From assembly GCA_017645945.1 (NCBI GenBank), contig JAGCNL010000076.1, forward strand, positions 62,001 to 126,000: DNA of 64,000 bases. Direction: 5' to 3'. Source of the DNA: Salinivirgaceae bacterium (GTDB taxonomy: Bacteria > Bacteroidota > Bacteroidia > Bacteroidales > SZUA-534). A program made the translations under genes and the position numbers. Below are positions 47,196 to 55,538 of the stretch, piece after piece (position 1 is the stretch's first letter; each line of letters opens with the position of its first letter). Below the pieces are notes generated by a model. It saw only the letters and a program-made list of their open reading frames with translations. It searched no databases and was not told the DNA's origin.

Positions 47196-48218
47196 TTATT
47201 TATCCGTTAAAATCATCCGCTTCGAGTCTGCCTCAATGCCATTGACAGCCAGCGTATAAATGTACATTCCTGCTTCCAGTTCGTTGCCGCTGATGGTTAT
47301 ACTGCCGTTGCCTGTCTGGGTAAGAGGTTTGCTCAAAAGCATGTTGCCATTAAGCGAAAATACATATAAAACTGCATTGTCGGCGTTTTCCGGCACAAAA
47401 TATTTTATCACAGTTTGGGTACTGAACGGGTTGGGGGTATTTTGGAAAAGGAAAGCGTTGGTGGTAACGTCTTCTTCCTCAGCGGGTTCACTTATTTCTT
47501 CCTCATCTGGGATAGAAGATGGAGCCACCATTTTTTTGCGACCATTGCGCGGGTCTTTAAACGTGCTGCTGTTTGCACTTATTTCCTTTTCGAGTTCCTT
47601 TATTTTCTGGCTTTGAGTGGAAACAGTACTTTGTAGTTCCTGCACCATCTCAACAAGAATTGGAATAAAACCAATGTAATTAACAGAGTACTTGCCTGTT
47701 GAGTCATCCTTATAAGTGAGTTCGGGGTAAATTTTAGCAATATCCTGCGCCTTGAATCCATAATGTTCGTGATCCAATTTGGCGCGCTCTTTTTCGGGGA
47801 CTCTACCCATATATTCCTTGGTAAACTTGTATTTGTAAGGTTTAAGTTGTCTGAATTTATCATACTCCCGATTTAATTTGCTGAATCCACATTTAAACGT
47901 TGAATCAGAATCGTTATATAGATTGTCAACGTGTATCGTTTCAACAAAAATTGTTCCGACCTTACGATCTCTTTTTCCAAACTGTAAATACCAATTTCTT
48001 TCTGGATAAAAGCATGGAGCGCTACATAATCCCGATTTGTCTAAAAAAATATCAGTCCATTCATCGAACCGTATTGTACTGTTATCGTAAGTAATATCAA
48101 GTTTGTATTGAGGGTTAGTGTTACCAATACCAACAAATCCATTACTGTTTACTTTGATTTGTGCGTTCGCACACATTGCGCAGCAGATAGCTGCCATCAT
48201 TAAAAAATGTTTTTTCAT
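47196..48218 (-). CDS. S74 tail-fibre-type chaperone-domain protein with type IX secretion tail
   Basis: A 340-residue exported protein: signal (1-20, CANAQ), a head region with GFVGIGNTNPQYKLDI, an S74-type intramolecular chaperone domain at about 105-190 (LKPYKYKFTKE, HYGFKAQDIAKIYPEL, VNYIGFIPILVEMVQEL), a coiled coil (about 190-215), an acidic linker and a C-terminal sorting-type domain at about 256-340 (LFQNTPNPFSTQTVIKYFVP, LEAGMYIYTL). Such proteins form trimeric surface fibres and may self-cleave through the S74 domain. It is second in the operon, after a 42-bp gap. Confidence 0.85.
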   Translation of the reverse strand: MKKHFLMMAAICCAMCANAQIKVNSNGFVGIGNTNPQYKLDITYDNSTIRFDEWTDIFLDKSGLCSAPCFYPERNWYLQFGKRDRKVGTIFVETIHVDNLYNDSDSTFKCGFSKLNREYDKFRQLKPYKYKFTKEYMGRVPEKERAKLDHEHYGFKAQDIAKIYPELTYKDDSTGKYSVNYIGFIPILVEMVQELQSTVSTQSQKIKELEKEISANSSTFKDPRNGRKKMVAPSSIPDEEEISEPAEEEDVTTNAFLFQNTPNPFSTQTVIKYFVPENADNAVLYVFSLNGNMLLSKPLTQTGNGSITISGNELEAGMYIYTLAVNGIEADSKRMILTDK

Positions 48219-48260
48219 AAAATCTAAATATTAATAGTTATACTTAAAAAGAGTTTATTT

Positions 48261-48647
48261 TCATTTTACTATCACATAATTGCTGTAAACCACAGTGCTA
48301 CCACTGCTTACAATAATTGTATAGTCTCCGCGCCCATAGTTTCGCAACAAGTAGCAGAGACTGTCGCCTGCCTGCGCTTTGGTGTTAACTACAATCATAC
48401 CTTTGCAATAGATTTCAACTTTACCGCCATTTGCTGTGGGGAATTTTATTGTCAACTCGGTTGAGGCTGCATTGTAGATGACGGCAGGAGAATTAATAGG
48501 TTTTGGACATCTGTGGGGACGATAATATTTCTCCAGTTTTTCTGGAGGTGTATTTCCTCCACCTGATGTTGTACCTTCTTGGGCAAAAGAATTAGTTGTT
48601 ATTCCGATAAACAAAACAACTCCGATAATTAATTTTAATTTTTTCAT
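48261..48647 (-). CDS. Small exported protein, DUF3244-like
   Basis: A 128-residue exported protein (signal ending NSFAQ near residue 23). After a Gly/Pro-rich segment, the C-terminal 80 residues form a small beta domain with SPAVIYNAASTELTIKFP and the closing pattern GRGDYTIIVSSGSTVVYSNYVIVK, which is like the short Ig-like DUF3244 proteins of Bacteroides. Two Cys (CPKP and SLCY) lie in the mature part with a third (YCKG). Role unknown. It opens the minus-strand run of exported proteins, opposite the divergent TPR-HTH regulator. Confidence 0.62.
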   Translation of the reverse strand: MKKLKLIIGVVLFIGITTNSFAQEGTTSGGGNTPPEKLEKYYRPHRCPKPINSPAVIYNAASTELTIKFPTANGGKVEIYCKGMIVVNTKAQAGDSLCYLLRNYGRGDYTIIVSSGSTVVYSNYVIVK

Positions 48648-48999
48648 AAATTATTATTTTTTAGTGATGAAATAGAAAATGTTCGAAACAAATGTATTGG
48701 CAGGCTCTAATCATTTTACGATTCCACCATTCATGAATGTTCCCATTTTCTAATGGTTAAAGCACTCATTTTCAGCGGCAAAATCCCCTTACGATGGCAC
48801 TTTGAGCTTAAAAATGGAACATTTAACTGAGCTCTATTAACAAGGCATAATGGAATGTAACAATTTGATAAAAAGAGAGTTTGGCCGTACGAAACCATGT
48901 TTGATTTGTTCCCCAAAAGGAACAATTTGAACATTATCAAGTAAGTGGTGAAGACATGATAAAAATGCTATTTTTGCAGATATAAACATTGATATACAA
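48648..48999. other. Divergent intergenic region with a long-range inverted repeat
   Basis: No convincing gene. AATGTTCCcATTTT (48736-48749) is repeated inverted as AAAAATGGAACATT (48810-48823), 60 bp apart. Short open frames in the region lack any family resemblance. The right end holds the promoter of the TPR-HTH regulator. Confidence 0.5.
48969..48976 (+). promoter_or_regulatory. Candidate -7 element of the TPR-HTH regulator gene
   Basis: TATTTTTG, a perfect TAnnTTTG match 23 bp before the ATG at 49000. No consensus -33 element at the standard distance. Confidence 0.5.
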
Positions 49000-50652
49000 A
49001 TGAATAGGAGATTATTTGCCATCTTCACCGTTATTATGTCGTTGTTGGTTGCTTGTTCGCCTAAAAACGATGTTTTTCGGCAACTCGTTGCTGTTGATTC
49101 TCTTCTTTTAGGGCATAACCAGGAAGATTCAGCATTATCAATTCTGAAAAACATAAGACCACAAACAAGGGAAGATTCGGCATATTATTTTATATTGGAA
49201 ACAGCCGCCGACTACAATGAATATAAGGAAATCAGCAGTTTCGACAAAATCAACTTCAGTATTAAATGCTATACCGAAAACTCTGATGTCAGAAAGCTAG
49301 CATATGCATATTATTATAAATCACTGATTTATTATTTAAACAATCGTTTGTACGACGATATGTTTGTTTCTTTGAAAGAATCTGAACGTTTGGCGGAATC
49401 TACAACTGATTACCGTTTACTCAATAGAATATATTCTGCCATGACTGTTGCAAGCGGAAACTCACGACAAACTGAAGTGGCATTGCAATGTGCACATAAA
49501 GAATTCCGTTATGCTAAATTATTGAATGACAACTATTGCATGGCTTATTCTTTGCTAAATCTTGCTACTGCATACGCCGATTTAAATAAAAATGATAGTG
49601 CTGATTATTATATTTTGCAGAGTTTGTCTCTTATCAAATATGTTGAAGACGGCGTAAAAACAAATTTTTATAACTATTTGGGTGAAGTATTTATAAAAAG
49701 TAATCCTTTGGCAGCCGAGAAATATTTTATTGATGCATTGAGGTATGGAAAACTATCTGCTGCATATTTCAATCTTACAAAATTGTATTATGGACAAAAT
49801 AAATATGATAAGGCCGATATCTATCAGGATTCTGCATTAATGTATGCTTGGCCAGAATTGAAATATGATATATTCTCATATATGGCAGAAAATAGTTATG
49901 AGAGCCAAAACCTTGAAAAATATAAGGTTGCAACCGACAGCATTATCAAAACGCAAAAAGAAATATTCGATATGCGGGAGAAAAATAAAATCCTTGAGTT
50001 GCAACGGAAATTCGATTACGAAAAACAACAGGCCGCGTACGATAGAAAAAGTTTGATTTTGTGCCTAATAATCAGCGTTCTTTTAGCCATAAACGTTTTG
50101 ATATTCCTTATTCACAAGCAGCATGTGCATAAAATCCGTGAGAAAGAATTTGAGATGGAAAGCCACGACATGGAAGTGTTCAACAAAATGATGACAATGA
50201 CACTGAATGTTGAAAAGTATAAAGCACAAATAGCTGAATTGCAAGCTGAAAACAAAAAATTGGCAAGTCAGAAAACTAATCGCAGCCAAACCATTGCTGA
50301 TAATGACAGCAAAATTGTCGTATTGCAAGAAAAAATGGACTTGCTTGACAAACAAAAATTTGAATATCTGGAAAATGGCAAACAAGTTTACCAACAAATT
50401 ATTCAGAATCAGCCAATAACGTTGGTCGATGACAAATGGGCGGATTGTGTATATTACTTTGCCATGCAAGAAGGCGAAAATATTTTTGATGGATATAACA
50501 GATTAACAATAAACGATAAGATTTTCATTATTGCCGATGCATTTCTAAAGAAAAGCGATGATGAAATTGCTAATATCTTAGCCATCTCGCCCGTTACCGT
50601 CCGCTCGCGCCGCTCAAAAATCAGAAAGAAGAAAGCGAATGATGAGGCATAA
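49000..50652 (+). CDS. Membrane-spanning TPR-HTH regulator
   Basis: A 550-residue protein: signal with lipobox-like Cys19 (LLVACS), a long helical repeat region of TPR type (about 25-330, for example KLAYAYYYKSLIYYL and YCMAYSLLNLATAYADL), one membrane segment (about 351-372), a coiled coil rich in Glu/Lys/Gln (about 375-465) and a C-terminal HTH of the LuxR-like kind (DEIANILAISPVTVRSRRSKIRKK). This layout places the TPR sensor in the periplasm and the DNA-binding domain in the cytoplasm. It is divergent from the secreted-protein operon, which is its likeliest target. A second protein of the same plan is at 53719-55299. Confidence 0.8.
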   Translation: MNRRLFAIFTVIMSLLVACSPKNDVFRQLVAVDSLLLGHNQEDSALSILKNIRPQTREDSAYYFILETAADYNEYKEISSFDKINFSIKCYTENSDVRKLAYAYYYKSLIYYLNNRLYDDMFVSLKESERLAESTTDYRLLNRIYSAMTVASGNSRQTEVALQCAHKEFRYAKLLNDNYCMAYSLLNLATAYADLNKNDSADYYILQSLSLIKYVEDGVKTNFYNYLGEVFIKSNPLAAEKYFIDALRYGKLSAAYFNLTKLYYGQNKYDKADIYQDSALMYAWPELKYDIFSYMAENSYESQNLEKYKVATDSIIKTQKEIFDMREKNKILELQRKFDYEKQQAAYDRKSLILCLIISVLLAINVLIFLIHKQHVHKIREKEFEMESHDMEVFNKMMTMTLNVEKYKAQIAELQAENKKLASQKTNRSQTIADNDSKIVVLQEKMDLLDKQKFEYLENGKQVYQQIIQNQPITLVDDKWADCVYYFAMQEGENIFDGYNRLTINDKIFIIADAFLKKSDDEIANILAISPVTVRSRRSKIRKKKANDEA

Positions 50653-50692
50653 AAAAACGGGAGCACCGCTTCGATTGCTGCAATGCTCCCGT
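50651..50692 (-). terminator. Hairpin terminator between convergent genes
   Basis: ACGGGAGCA (50657-50665) pairs with TGCTCCCGT (50684-50692). The T-run follows on the minus strand, so it chiefly ends the transcript of the LPP20-like gene (stop at 50711); the plus-strand side lacks a good T-run. Confidence 0.82.
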
Positions 50693-50710
50693 TAATGGAT
50701 TGATTATAGA

Positions 50711-51994
50711 CTACCACTCGGTAGTAATCTTATTGTTGTAGAGACGATAGGCGTTACTCTCGTTGTTGCTGACAGCTTTGTAGAAGATTGTGCCCTTCAC
50801 CATCGGGTATTTCTTCTGTGTGTAGATGCTCTTGTCGAGTTTCTTGTCAACAGTCAGTTTCAAGTCGTGATTGCCTTTACCCTTAAACTGCTGGTTGATG
50901 TCGTCGATGATTATTGGTGCTTCGTTGCCAAAACTCAGCACCACCTTCTCAATCACAAACGGGCTGTCGTATTTCGACACCACAGGAATCGAGCATTTGC
51001 AGCCCTCAACAAACTGGCCGTCGTCGGTTCCGCCAGTGAGATTGATGGCGTTGTTCACGAAGATTTCAACGGTGTTGGCCTTGATGTTGAACCAGAAATC
51101 CTTTGTTGAGTTGCCGCACCTCACGCTGATTTTGTTGTCGGGCTCGTCGTAGCACTCATCGTAGGTGTAACTGACAATCCACTCATCGCCATCAGACTTG
51201 ATGTCGCTGATTTTGGCGCAGTTCGATTTCACCTTCGGAGTGTTTGAGGTTTTAATGATGCGGCCGTTGCAGTAGAGCGAGAAACGAATCTCGCCAAGCG
51301 ATGTGCCTGTTGCCTCAATTGCCACATTCTTAATCATTTGCGAGATGCGGCTTATGGCAACGTCGCATTTGTTCTTGCGACTGTCAACATCGATGAACGA
51401 TTTCGACAAAGCCTTGATTTCGGCACTAATCTGCTCCAGACGTTCAATGCTTTCGGCATCATCGATGCTCACAATCAGTTCGTTGAGCTGTTTGGTGAGT
51501 TCGCGGTCGGTGCGCTCATACTCCATGATGAGTTTTTTGAGCTGGAAGTCGCTGAACGGATATTTCATGTGGTAGTAGTAGTTGATGTTACCCTTTTCGC
51601 TCACCTTCTCCCAATAGTATTCCTCAACCTGATTCACCGAAATGCCTTTGATGAACGGAATGTCGGCGGCGCGCGATTTGGTCACCACCGTGTAGTTCTC
51701 GGTAATGTTCATGTCGCCCGACTGGATGTCCTCGGTCAGTGTGTGCTCCGTCCGCGACGAAATGTTGTCGGCCACCGAACTGATGATGCGCTCCTTGACT
51801 TTGAGCAGAGCCTTCTCCTGCGCCTCGTCTAAAGAGCTGCCCGTGCCCACCGTGATGACATAGTCCTTGACTAATGTGTTCACCCAAGCTGGTTTCTTTT
51901 TCGGTTGATGTTCAAGTACTTTCGTCTTTTGCGCGTATGCCTGATTGAAGCCCAGGCCCATCAGCAGCGACAATGCAATAAGTATCTTCTTCAT
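50711..51994 (-). CDS. LPP20-like exported protein, long form
   Basis: A 427-residue exported protein (signal ending NQAYAQ near residue 21). Residues 36-160 resemble LPP20-family domains: PAWVNTLVKDYVITVGTGSSLDEAQEKALLKVKERI followed by helices and VEEYYWEKVSEKGNINYYYHMKYP. A helical stretch (about 155-220) and a C-terminal beta-rich part of about 200 residues follow. The function is unknown; the domain type is common in envelope lipoproteins. A shorter relative is encoded next upstream (52089-52643) but behind its own terminator. Confidence 0.65.
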   Translation of the reverse strand: MKKILIALSLLMGLGFNQAYAQKTKVLEHQPKKKPAWVNTLVKDYVITVGTGSSLDEAQEKALLKVKERIISSVADNISSRTEHTLTEDIQSGDMNITENYTVVTKSRAADIPFIKGISVNQVEEYYWEKVSEKGNINYYYHMKYPFSDFQLKKLIMEYERTDRELTKQLNELIVSIDDAESIERLEQISAEIKALSKSFIDVDSRKNKCDVAISRISQMIKNVAIEATGTSLGEIRFSLYCNGRIIKTSNTPKVKSNCAKISDIKSDGDEWIVSYTYDECYDEPDNKISVRCGNSTKDFWFNIKANTVEIFVNNAINLTGGTDDGQFVEGCKCSIPVVSKYDSPFVIEKVVLSFGNEAPIIIDDINQQFKGKGNHDLKLTVDKKLDKSIYTQKKYPMVKGTIFYKAVSNNESNAYRLYNNKITTEW

Positions 51995-52028
51995 GGTGCC
52001 GGATTTTTAAGTTATTGATTCATTGCTT

Positions 52029-52063
52029 AAAAAAAGAAGTTGCCTTTTATTCAGGGCAACTTC
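52029..52063 (-). terminator. Terminator of the short LPP20-like gene
   Basis: GAAGTTGCC (52036-52044) pairs with GGCAACTTC (52055-52063); the minus strand ends in seven T residues. It separates the two LPP20-like genes into different transcripts. Confidence 0.88.
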
Positions 52064-52088
52064 TTGTAAAAGATTGAGTTAGTGTCGA

Positions 52089-52643
52089 TTACTCGAGTTT
52101 GCTCATTTCCTCGTCAAATTGTTTGCGGAACTTCTCGCGGTCATACATAACCTCAAGTTTCTTGTCTTTCGAGATCGCGCTTTCAGTTGACGAAATGACA
52201 TCCTCTTTACCCATCTCAATGGCTACAAATGCCTCATAACCGCCACCTTCAGCTTGGAAATACTTCTCGCAGAGAACGCTGACGTTGTTCAACTTCTGAT
52301 TAACAACATCTTTTGTCAGACTCTGGTACGATTGCTCGAACTCGCTCTTACCAGCTGCATCCATTTCGTTGATGTAGTTCTCGGTAACCGATTTGATGGT
52401 TGACGCGATACGCGAAGCCAGCTCCTGTTTTGCGTTGAGCATAGCCTTTTGTTTAGCTGCGTTCAGGTCGGCGCTCTTTGCAGTTGCGCTTGCACGGAAA
52501 TGATTTTTGTCAGATTTTCCCTGGTCCTGGCAAGGGAATGTAACTTCCTGACGACCTTTTGTTACTGATTGAGAACCTCCACCGCAGTTTGCGAAAAGCA
52601 GTGCACCCATGGCAAATAAGCCTAAAATTGAAATCTTTCTCAT
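52089..52643 (-). CDS. LPP20-like lipoprotein, short form
   Basis: A 184-residue lipoprotein from the ATG at 52643, with lipobox Cys20 (LLFANC) and a Gly/Ser linker. The mature domain has FRASATAKSADLNAAKQKAMLNAKQELASRI, the LPP20 pattern of a beta strand and a long Ala/Lys helix, and then ISSTESAISKD and a charged C-terminus. The frame is open a further 55 codons to 52808, but that extension is basic and aromatic, lacks a signal, and runs into the YitT gene, so 52643 is used. Cellular role unknown. Confidence 0.75.
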   Translation of the reverse strand: MRKISILGLFAMGALLFANCGGGSQSVTKGRQEVTFPCQDQGKSDKNHFRASATAKSADLNAAKQKAMLNAKQELASRIASTIKSVTENYINEMDAAGKSEFEQSYQSLTKDVVNQKLNNVSVLCEKYFQAEGGGYEAFVAIEMGKEDVISSTESAISKDKKLEVMYDREKFRKQFDEEMSKLE

Positions 52644-52746
52644 AATTTTAAATTTAAAGTTGATAAAACAAATATCATATTTTTTTTGATACCAAGATGC
52701 ATAAATGTAAATAAAGGTTGCGTGAAATGCAAAAAAGTGTAAAAAA

Positions 52747-53682
52747 TCACTTTCCCGTCTTTTCAGAAAGCGACTTAAACCCTTCGCCCAAAATCTCGTT
52801 CGCCTCAATCACGGCCACAAAAGCATGGGGGTCGATGCGGCTGATGTGCTCTTCCAAAATCAGCACTTCGCGACGGTCCACAATGGTGTAAATCACCTTT
52901 TTAGGAGTGCCACCGTACATTCCCTCGCCGTTCAGATAGGTGCCGCCGCGGCCCAAATCGTTGAGCAGCCGCTCGCGGATTTCTTCGTGGTGGTCCGATA
53001 TGATGAGCAGCATTTTCTCATGTCCCGCTCCTTCCAAAATCATATCCACAACCTTGCCCGTGATGAAAATCACAAGCCACGAGTACAATGGTATCTTCCA
53101 GTCGCTGAACGCGATAAGTCCAAGCAAAGCAATGGCGCTATCGACATAGATGAGCAGATGACCGATAGGCAGATGGGTGTATTTGGCGATGACTGCCGCA
53201 ATAATGTCAGAGCCGCCCGATGTGGCTTTCGACTTGAACACAATGGCCAATCCAATGCCGATGATGGTGGCGCCGAACACCGATGCCAGCAGCAAATCGT
53301 CGGCAAGACCGAGCGGGTCATCCTCACCGATGAAGGCTGTGAGCGTGTCCATAAACACGGCTGTTGAGATGAAGCCCAGCACCGTTTTGAAGCCGAATCG
53401 CGGCCCAAGAATCTTCGTACCTATAATAGTAAGTATGGTATCGAGGCAGGCTGACACAAGACCGATGGGCGTGCCGTCGGGAAACAGGTCGAACATTCCT
53501 TTGGTGGTGTGGTGAATGACGATGGAGATACCGTAAACGCCGCCCGGCACAATCTTGTAGGGGTTGATGAACAGCACAAAACCCAGCGACAGCACAAACG
53601 TGCCCACCAGAATATAGACAACCGCCTTTGCAGCATCGCGCCTCGTACCGCCGCCCGTCAGTTTATTCAAATCGATAGCCAT
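52747..53682 (-). CDS. YitT-family membrane protein with C-terminal DUF2179 domain
   Basis: A 311-residue protein with five or six membrane segments in the first 210 residues, including the family pattern GFVLFINPYKIVPGGVYGISIVIHH near the start, and a C-terminal soluble DUF2179 domain of about 80 residues (YGGTPKKVIYTIVDRREVLIL ... IDPHAFVAVIEANEILGEGF). YitT proteins are inner-membrane proteins of unknown transport function, common in Bacteroidetes. It begins 36 bp after the TPR-HTH regulator gene in the same direction and may be in its operon. Confidence 0.9.
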   Translation of the reverse strand: MAIDLNKLTGGGTRRDAAKAVVYILVGTFVLSLGFVLFINPYKIVPGGVYGISIVIHHTTKGMFDLFPDGTPIGLVSACLDTILTIIGTKILGPRFGFKTVLGFISTAVFMDTLTAFIGEDDPLGLADDLLLASVFGATIIGIGLAIVFKSKATSGGSDIIAAVIAKYTHLPIGHLLIYVDSAIALLGLIAFSDWKIPLYSWLVIFITGKVVDMILEGAGHEKMLLIISDHHEEIRERLLNDLGRGGTYLNGEGMYGGTPKKVIYTIVDRREVLILEEHISRIDPHAFVAVIEANEILGEGFKSLSEKTGK

Positions 53683-53718
53683 AACACAACATATTATGTT
53701 CAGTTCTTCTCTCCCAAC

Positions 53719-55299
53719 TCACTTTTTCAATCCCTCAACTTTCGATTTCAGCGCCCTGAATGTTCCATCCTCCTGAATGCCCATTGTACGCATAACCTGC
53801 TCTTTTTCATATCCTTTCATCTGAAGGATTTTGAAGAATGTCTGGCGCGGGTTGAGCGAGCTGTATTCCTCCTCAATCTGAGCCAAAAGACTCAAATCCA
53901 GTGTTTTGTAGTATTCAAGAAAGCGCTCGTAGTCGCGTTTGTTCCACTGACCGCTATTGCCGCCGCGAGCAAAAATCTCCTCGTAGAGCTTCTTACCCTG
54001 GCTGTAGATTTCTGCGTAACGGCCTTCTATTTCGTTGATTTTGCGCTGCAGACGAGCTATTTCGCGCTCATTATCAGCCGATTCACCAGCTGTGCGCAAT
54101 TCCTCAATCTTGTCGTGTGACTCTTTCAGAATCTGGCGGTTCTGTGCCAGTTCGCGCTCATAGCGGCGGCGCTGGCGCACCAACACAGCTGACAGCAACG
54201 TTATGGCAATCACAAACAGCATCACTGCCACAAAAATTATGCGCAGCGTGCGGTTTTGGTTGGCCAACTCCTGAATTTTGAAATCGTAGTTAGTGCTGGC
54301 CGAAATCACGCGGACACCTTCAGTTGCGCCCTTCAGAATAGAGTGGTAGGTTGTCACCAGTTCGGCCGCTACCTTGTCGGCTTCAGCAGCCATATGGTTG
54401 CGGTGATAATACTTGTAAAATTCTTCAAGTGCGATAACGCGAGTCCCATCACCTATAAATGTCGAATTATGATAAAAATCTAATGCGTCCTGCAGTCGGT
54501 TCAGGCATAGATAACTCTTTATGCGTGACATTTTTGCGATATCGTTCCACGGATTTATTTCAGCAGCTTTCAATGCATAGCGCAGCGATTTTTCGGGCTC
54601 CTCGTCGGCAAAAACCATTCCGTAAATGCTCAAGAAAGAATATGTTGTTGTGTCGATTTTTTCAAACTCGCGCAAACACCTTTTGGTGCTGTCAGTCATG
54701 TCGTTAAGGTAAAACACGCTGACTTTTGCAGAAAGGTAATAAGCCTTTTGTTCAATTGAACGGGCGTATGGGCGCATTTTTTCGATAAGTCCCAGACCGC
54801 GTTCGCCCAAATCGAATGTGCTGCCATCGAACTCTAATCGCAAATATGCAATATAAAATTTCAACTCGCTGTTTGTGAGCGGATTGGCAATATCTTCAGC
54901 CTGTCGCAAATAGAGAACGGCCTGCGTATTATCGCCCAAGTACGAAGTTTTAAGCGTTTTCATAATCAATGTCCACGCAAGTTTCTCGATATCAGCGGTT
55001 TTAGTATAAAAATCGATGCAGCGGTTGAGTTGCGTCGTGTCGGCAATGCTAGTATAGTCAAGCAATGCCAACTTTGCCTTATACATTGATTTCAAAAAGA
55101 TTAGATAGACGCTGTCGGCCTCGGAGAGGGGCTGTACAAGTTCCGACTGGTGGTTGTTCAGATACTCTTCCGACATATTATACTCGCCATCCTGACAAAG
55201 CGCATAGGCACGGTCGAAAATTGGCTGGTTTACAGACTCTTCAGTGCAACCAATCAGAACAACTGCAAGAAATGCCGATAACAATAGTTTGAGTTTCAT
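53719..55299 (-). CDS. Membrane-spanning TPR-HTH regulator, second copy
   Basis: A 526-residue protein from the ATG at 55299: lipobox-like Cys18 (VLIGC), TPR-type helices (about 25-330), one membrane segment at about 351-373 (IIFVAVMLFVIAITLLSAVL), a coiled coil rich in Arg/Glu (about 375-450) and a C-terminal helical domain with NPRQTFFKILQMKGY and EKEQVMRTMGIQEDGTFRALKSKV, which looks like an HTH. The plan is the same as at 49000-50652, but the sequence is distant. A TTG codon opens the frame at 55320, but a TACTTTTG -7 box lies on it (55318-55325), so 55299 is the start. Target unknown. Confidence 0.75.
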   Translation of the reverse strand: MKLKLLLSAFLAVVLIGCTEESVNQPIFDRAYALCQDGEYNMSEEYLNNHQSELVQPLSEADSVYLIFLKSMYKAKLALLDYTSIADTTQLNRCIDFYTKTADIEKLAWTLIMKTLKTSYLGDNTQAVLYLRQAEDIANPLTNSELKFYIAYLRLEFDGSTFDLGERGLGLIEKMRPYARSIEQKAYYLSAKVSVFYLNDMTDSTKRCLREFEKIDTTTYSFLSIYGMVFADEEPEKSLRYALKAAEINPWNDIAKMSRIKSYLCLNRLQDALDFYHNSTFIGDGTRVIALEEFYKYYHRNHMAAEADKVAAELVTTYHSILKGATEGVRVISASTNYDFKIQELANQNRTLRIIFVAVMLFVIAITLLSAVLVRQRRRYERELAQNRQILKESHDKIEELRTAGESADNEREIARLQRKINEIEGRYAEIYSQGKKLYEEIFARGGNSGQWNKRDYERFLEYYKTLDLSLLAQIEEEYSSLNPRQTFFKILQMKGYEKEQVMRTMGIQEDGTFRALKSKVEGLKK

Positions 55300-55317
55300 A
55301 TAGTTAGCATTTTCTTG

Positions 55318-55325
55318 CAAAAGTA
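55318..55325 (-). promoter_or_regulatory. Candidate -7 element of the second TPR-HTH gene
   Basis: On the minus strand TACTTTTG, a perfect TAnnTTTG match, 18 bp before the ATG at 55299. It excludes the upstream TTG as the start codon. Confidence 0.55.
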
Positions 55326-55398
55326 TTAAATATTTTGCGTTTGTAATGACGACAATTATAGGGAAATGTGTCGGATTTTTCTACATGAAACGGAGTAG

Positions 55399-55452
55399 AG
55401 GGTTAGAGGGTTAGAGAGTTAGAGAGTTAGAGGGTTAGAAGTTTAGAGGTTA
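55399..55452. repeat. Tandem octamer repeat GGGTTAGA-type
   Basis: Six or seven consecutive 8-bp units, GGGTTAGA, GAGTTAGA and variants, with a decayed end (AGTTTAGA, GGTTAACG). It lies between two minus-strand genes. Confidence 0.75.
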
Positions 55453-55538
55453 ACGGGGTGAAATGCTGCGCGATTTAATGGGTTGGTTTCCAAACTGCCA
55501 AACTTCGTTTCGCCTTCACTCCTTCTTGGGTTTTAACT

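Noticed and set aside
48731..48940. Open frame of 69 codons in the divergent intergenic region
   Set aside because: It overlaps the inverted repeat at 48736-48823, and no family pattern or ribosome site is visible.
52644..52808. N-terminal extension of the short LPP20-like lipoprotein
   Set aside because: It lacks a signal, overlaps the YitT coding region by about 60 bp, and the lipobox signal begins at 52643.
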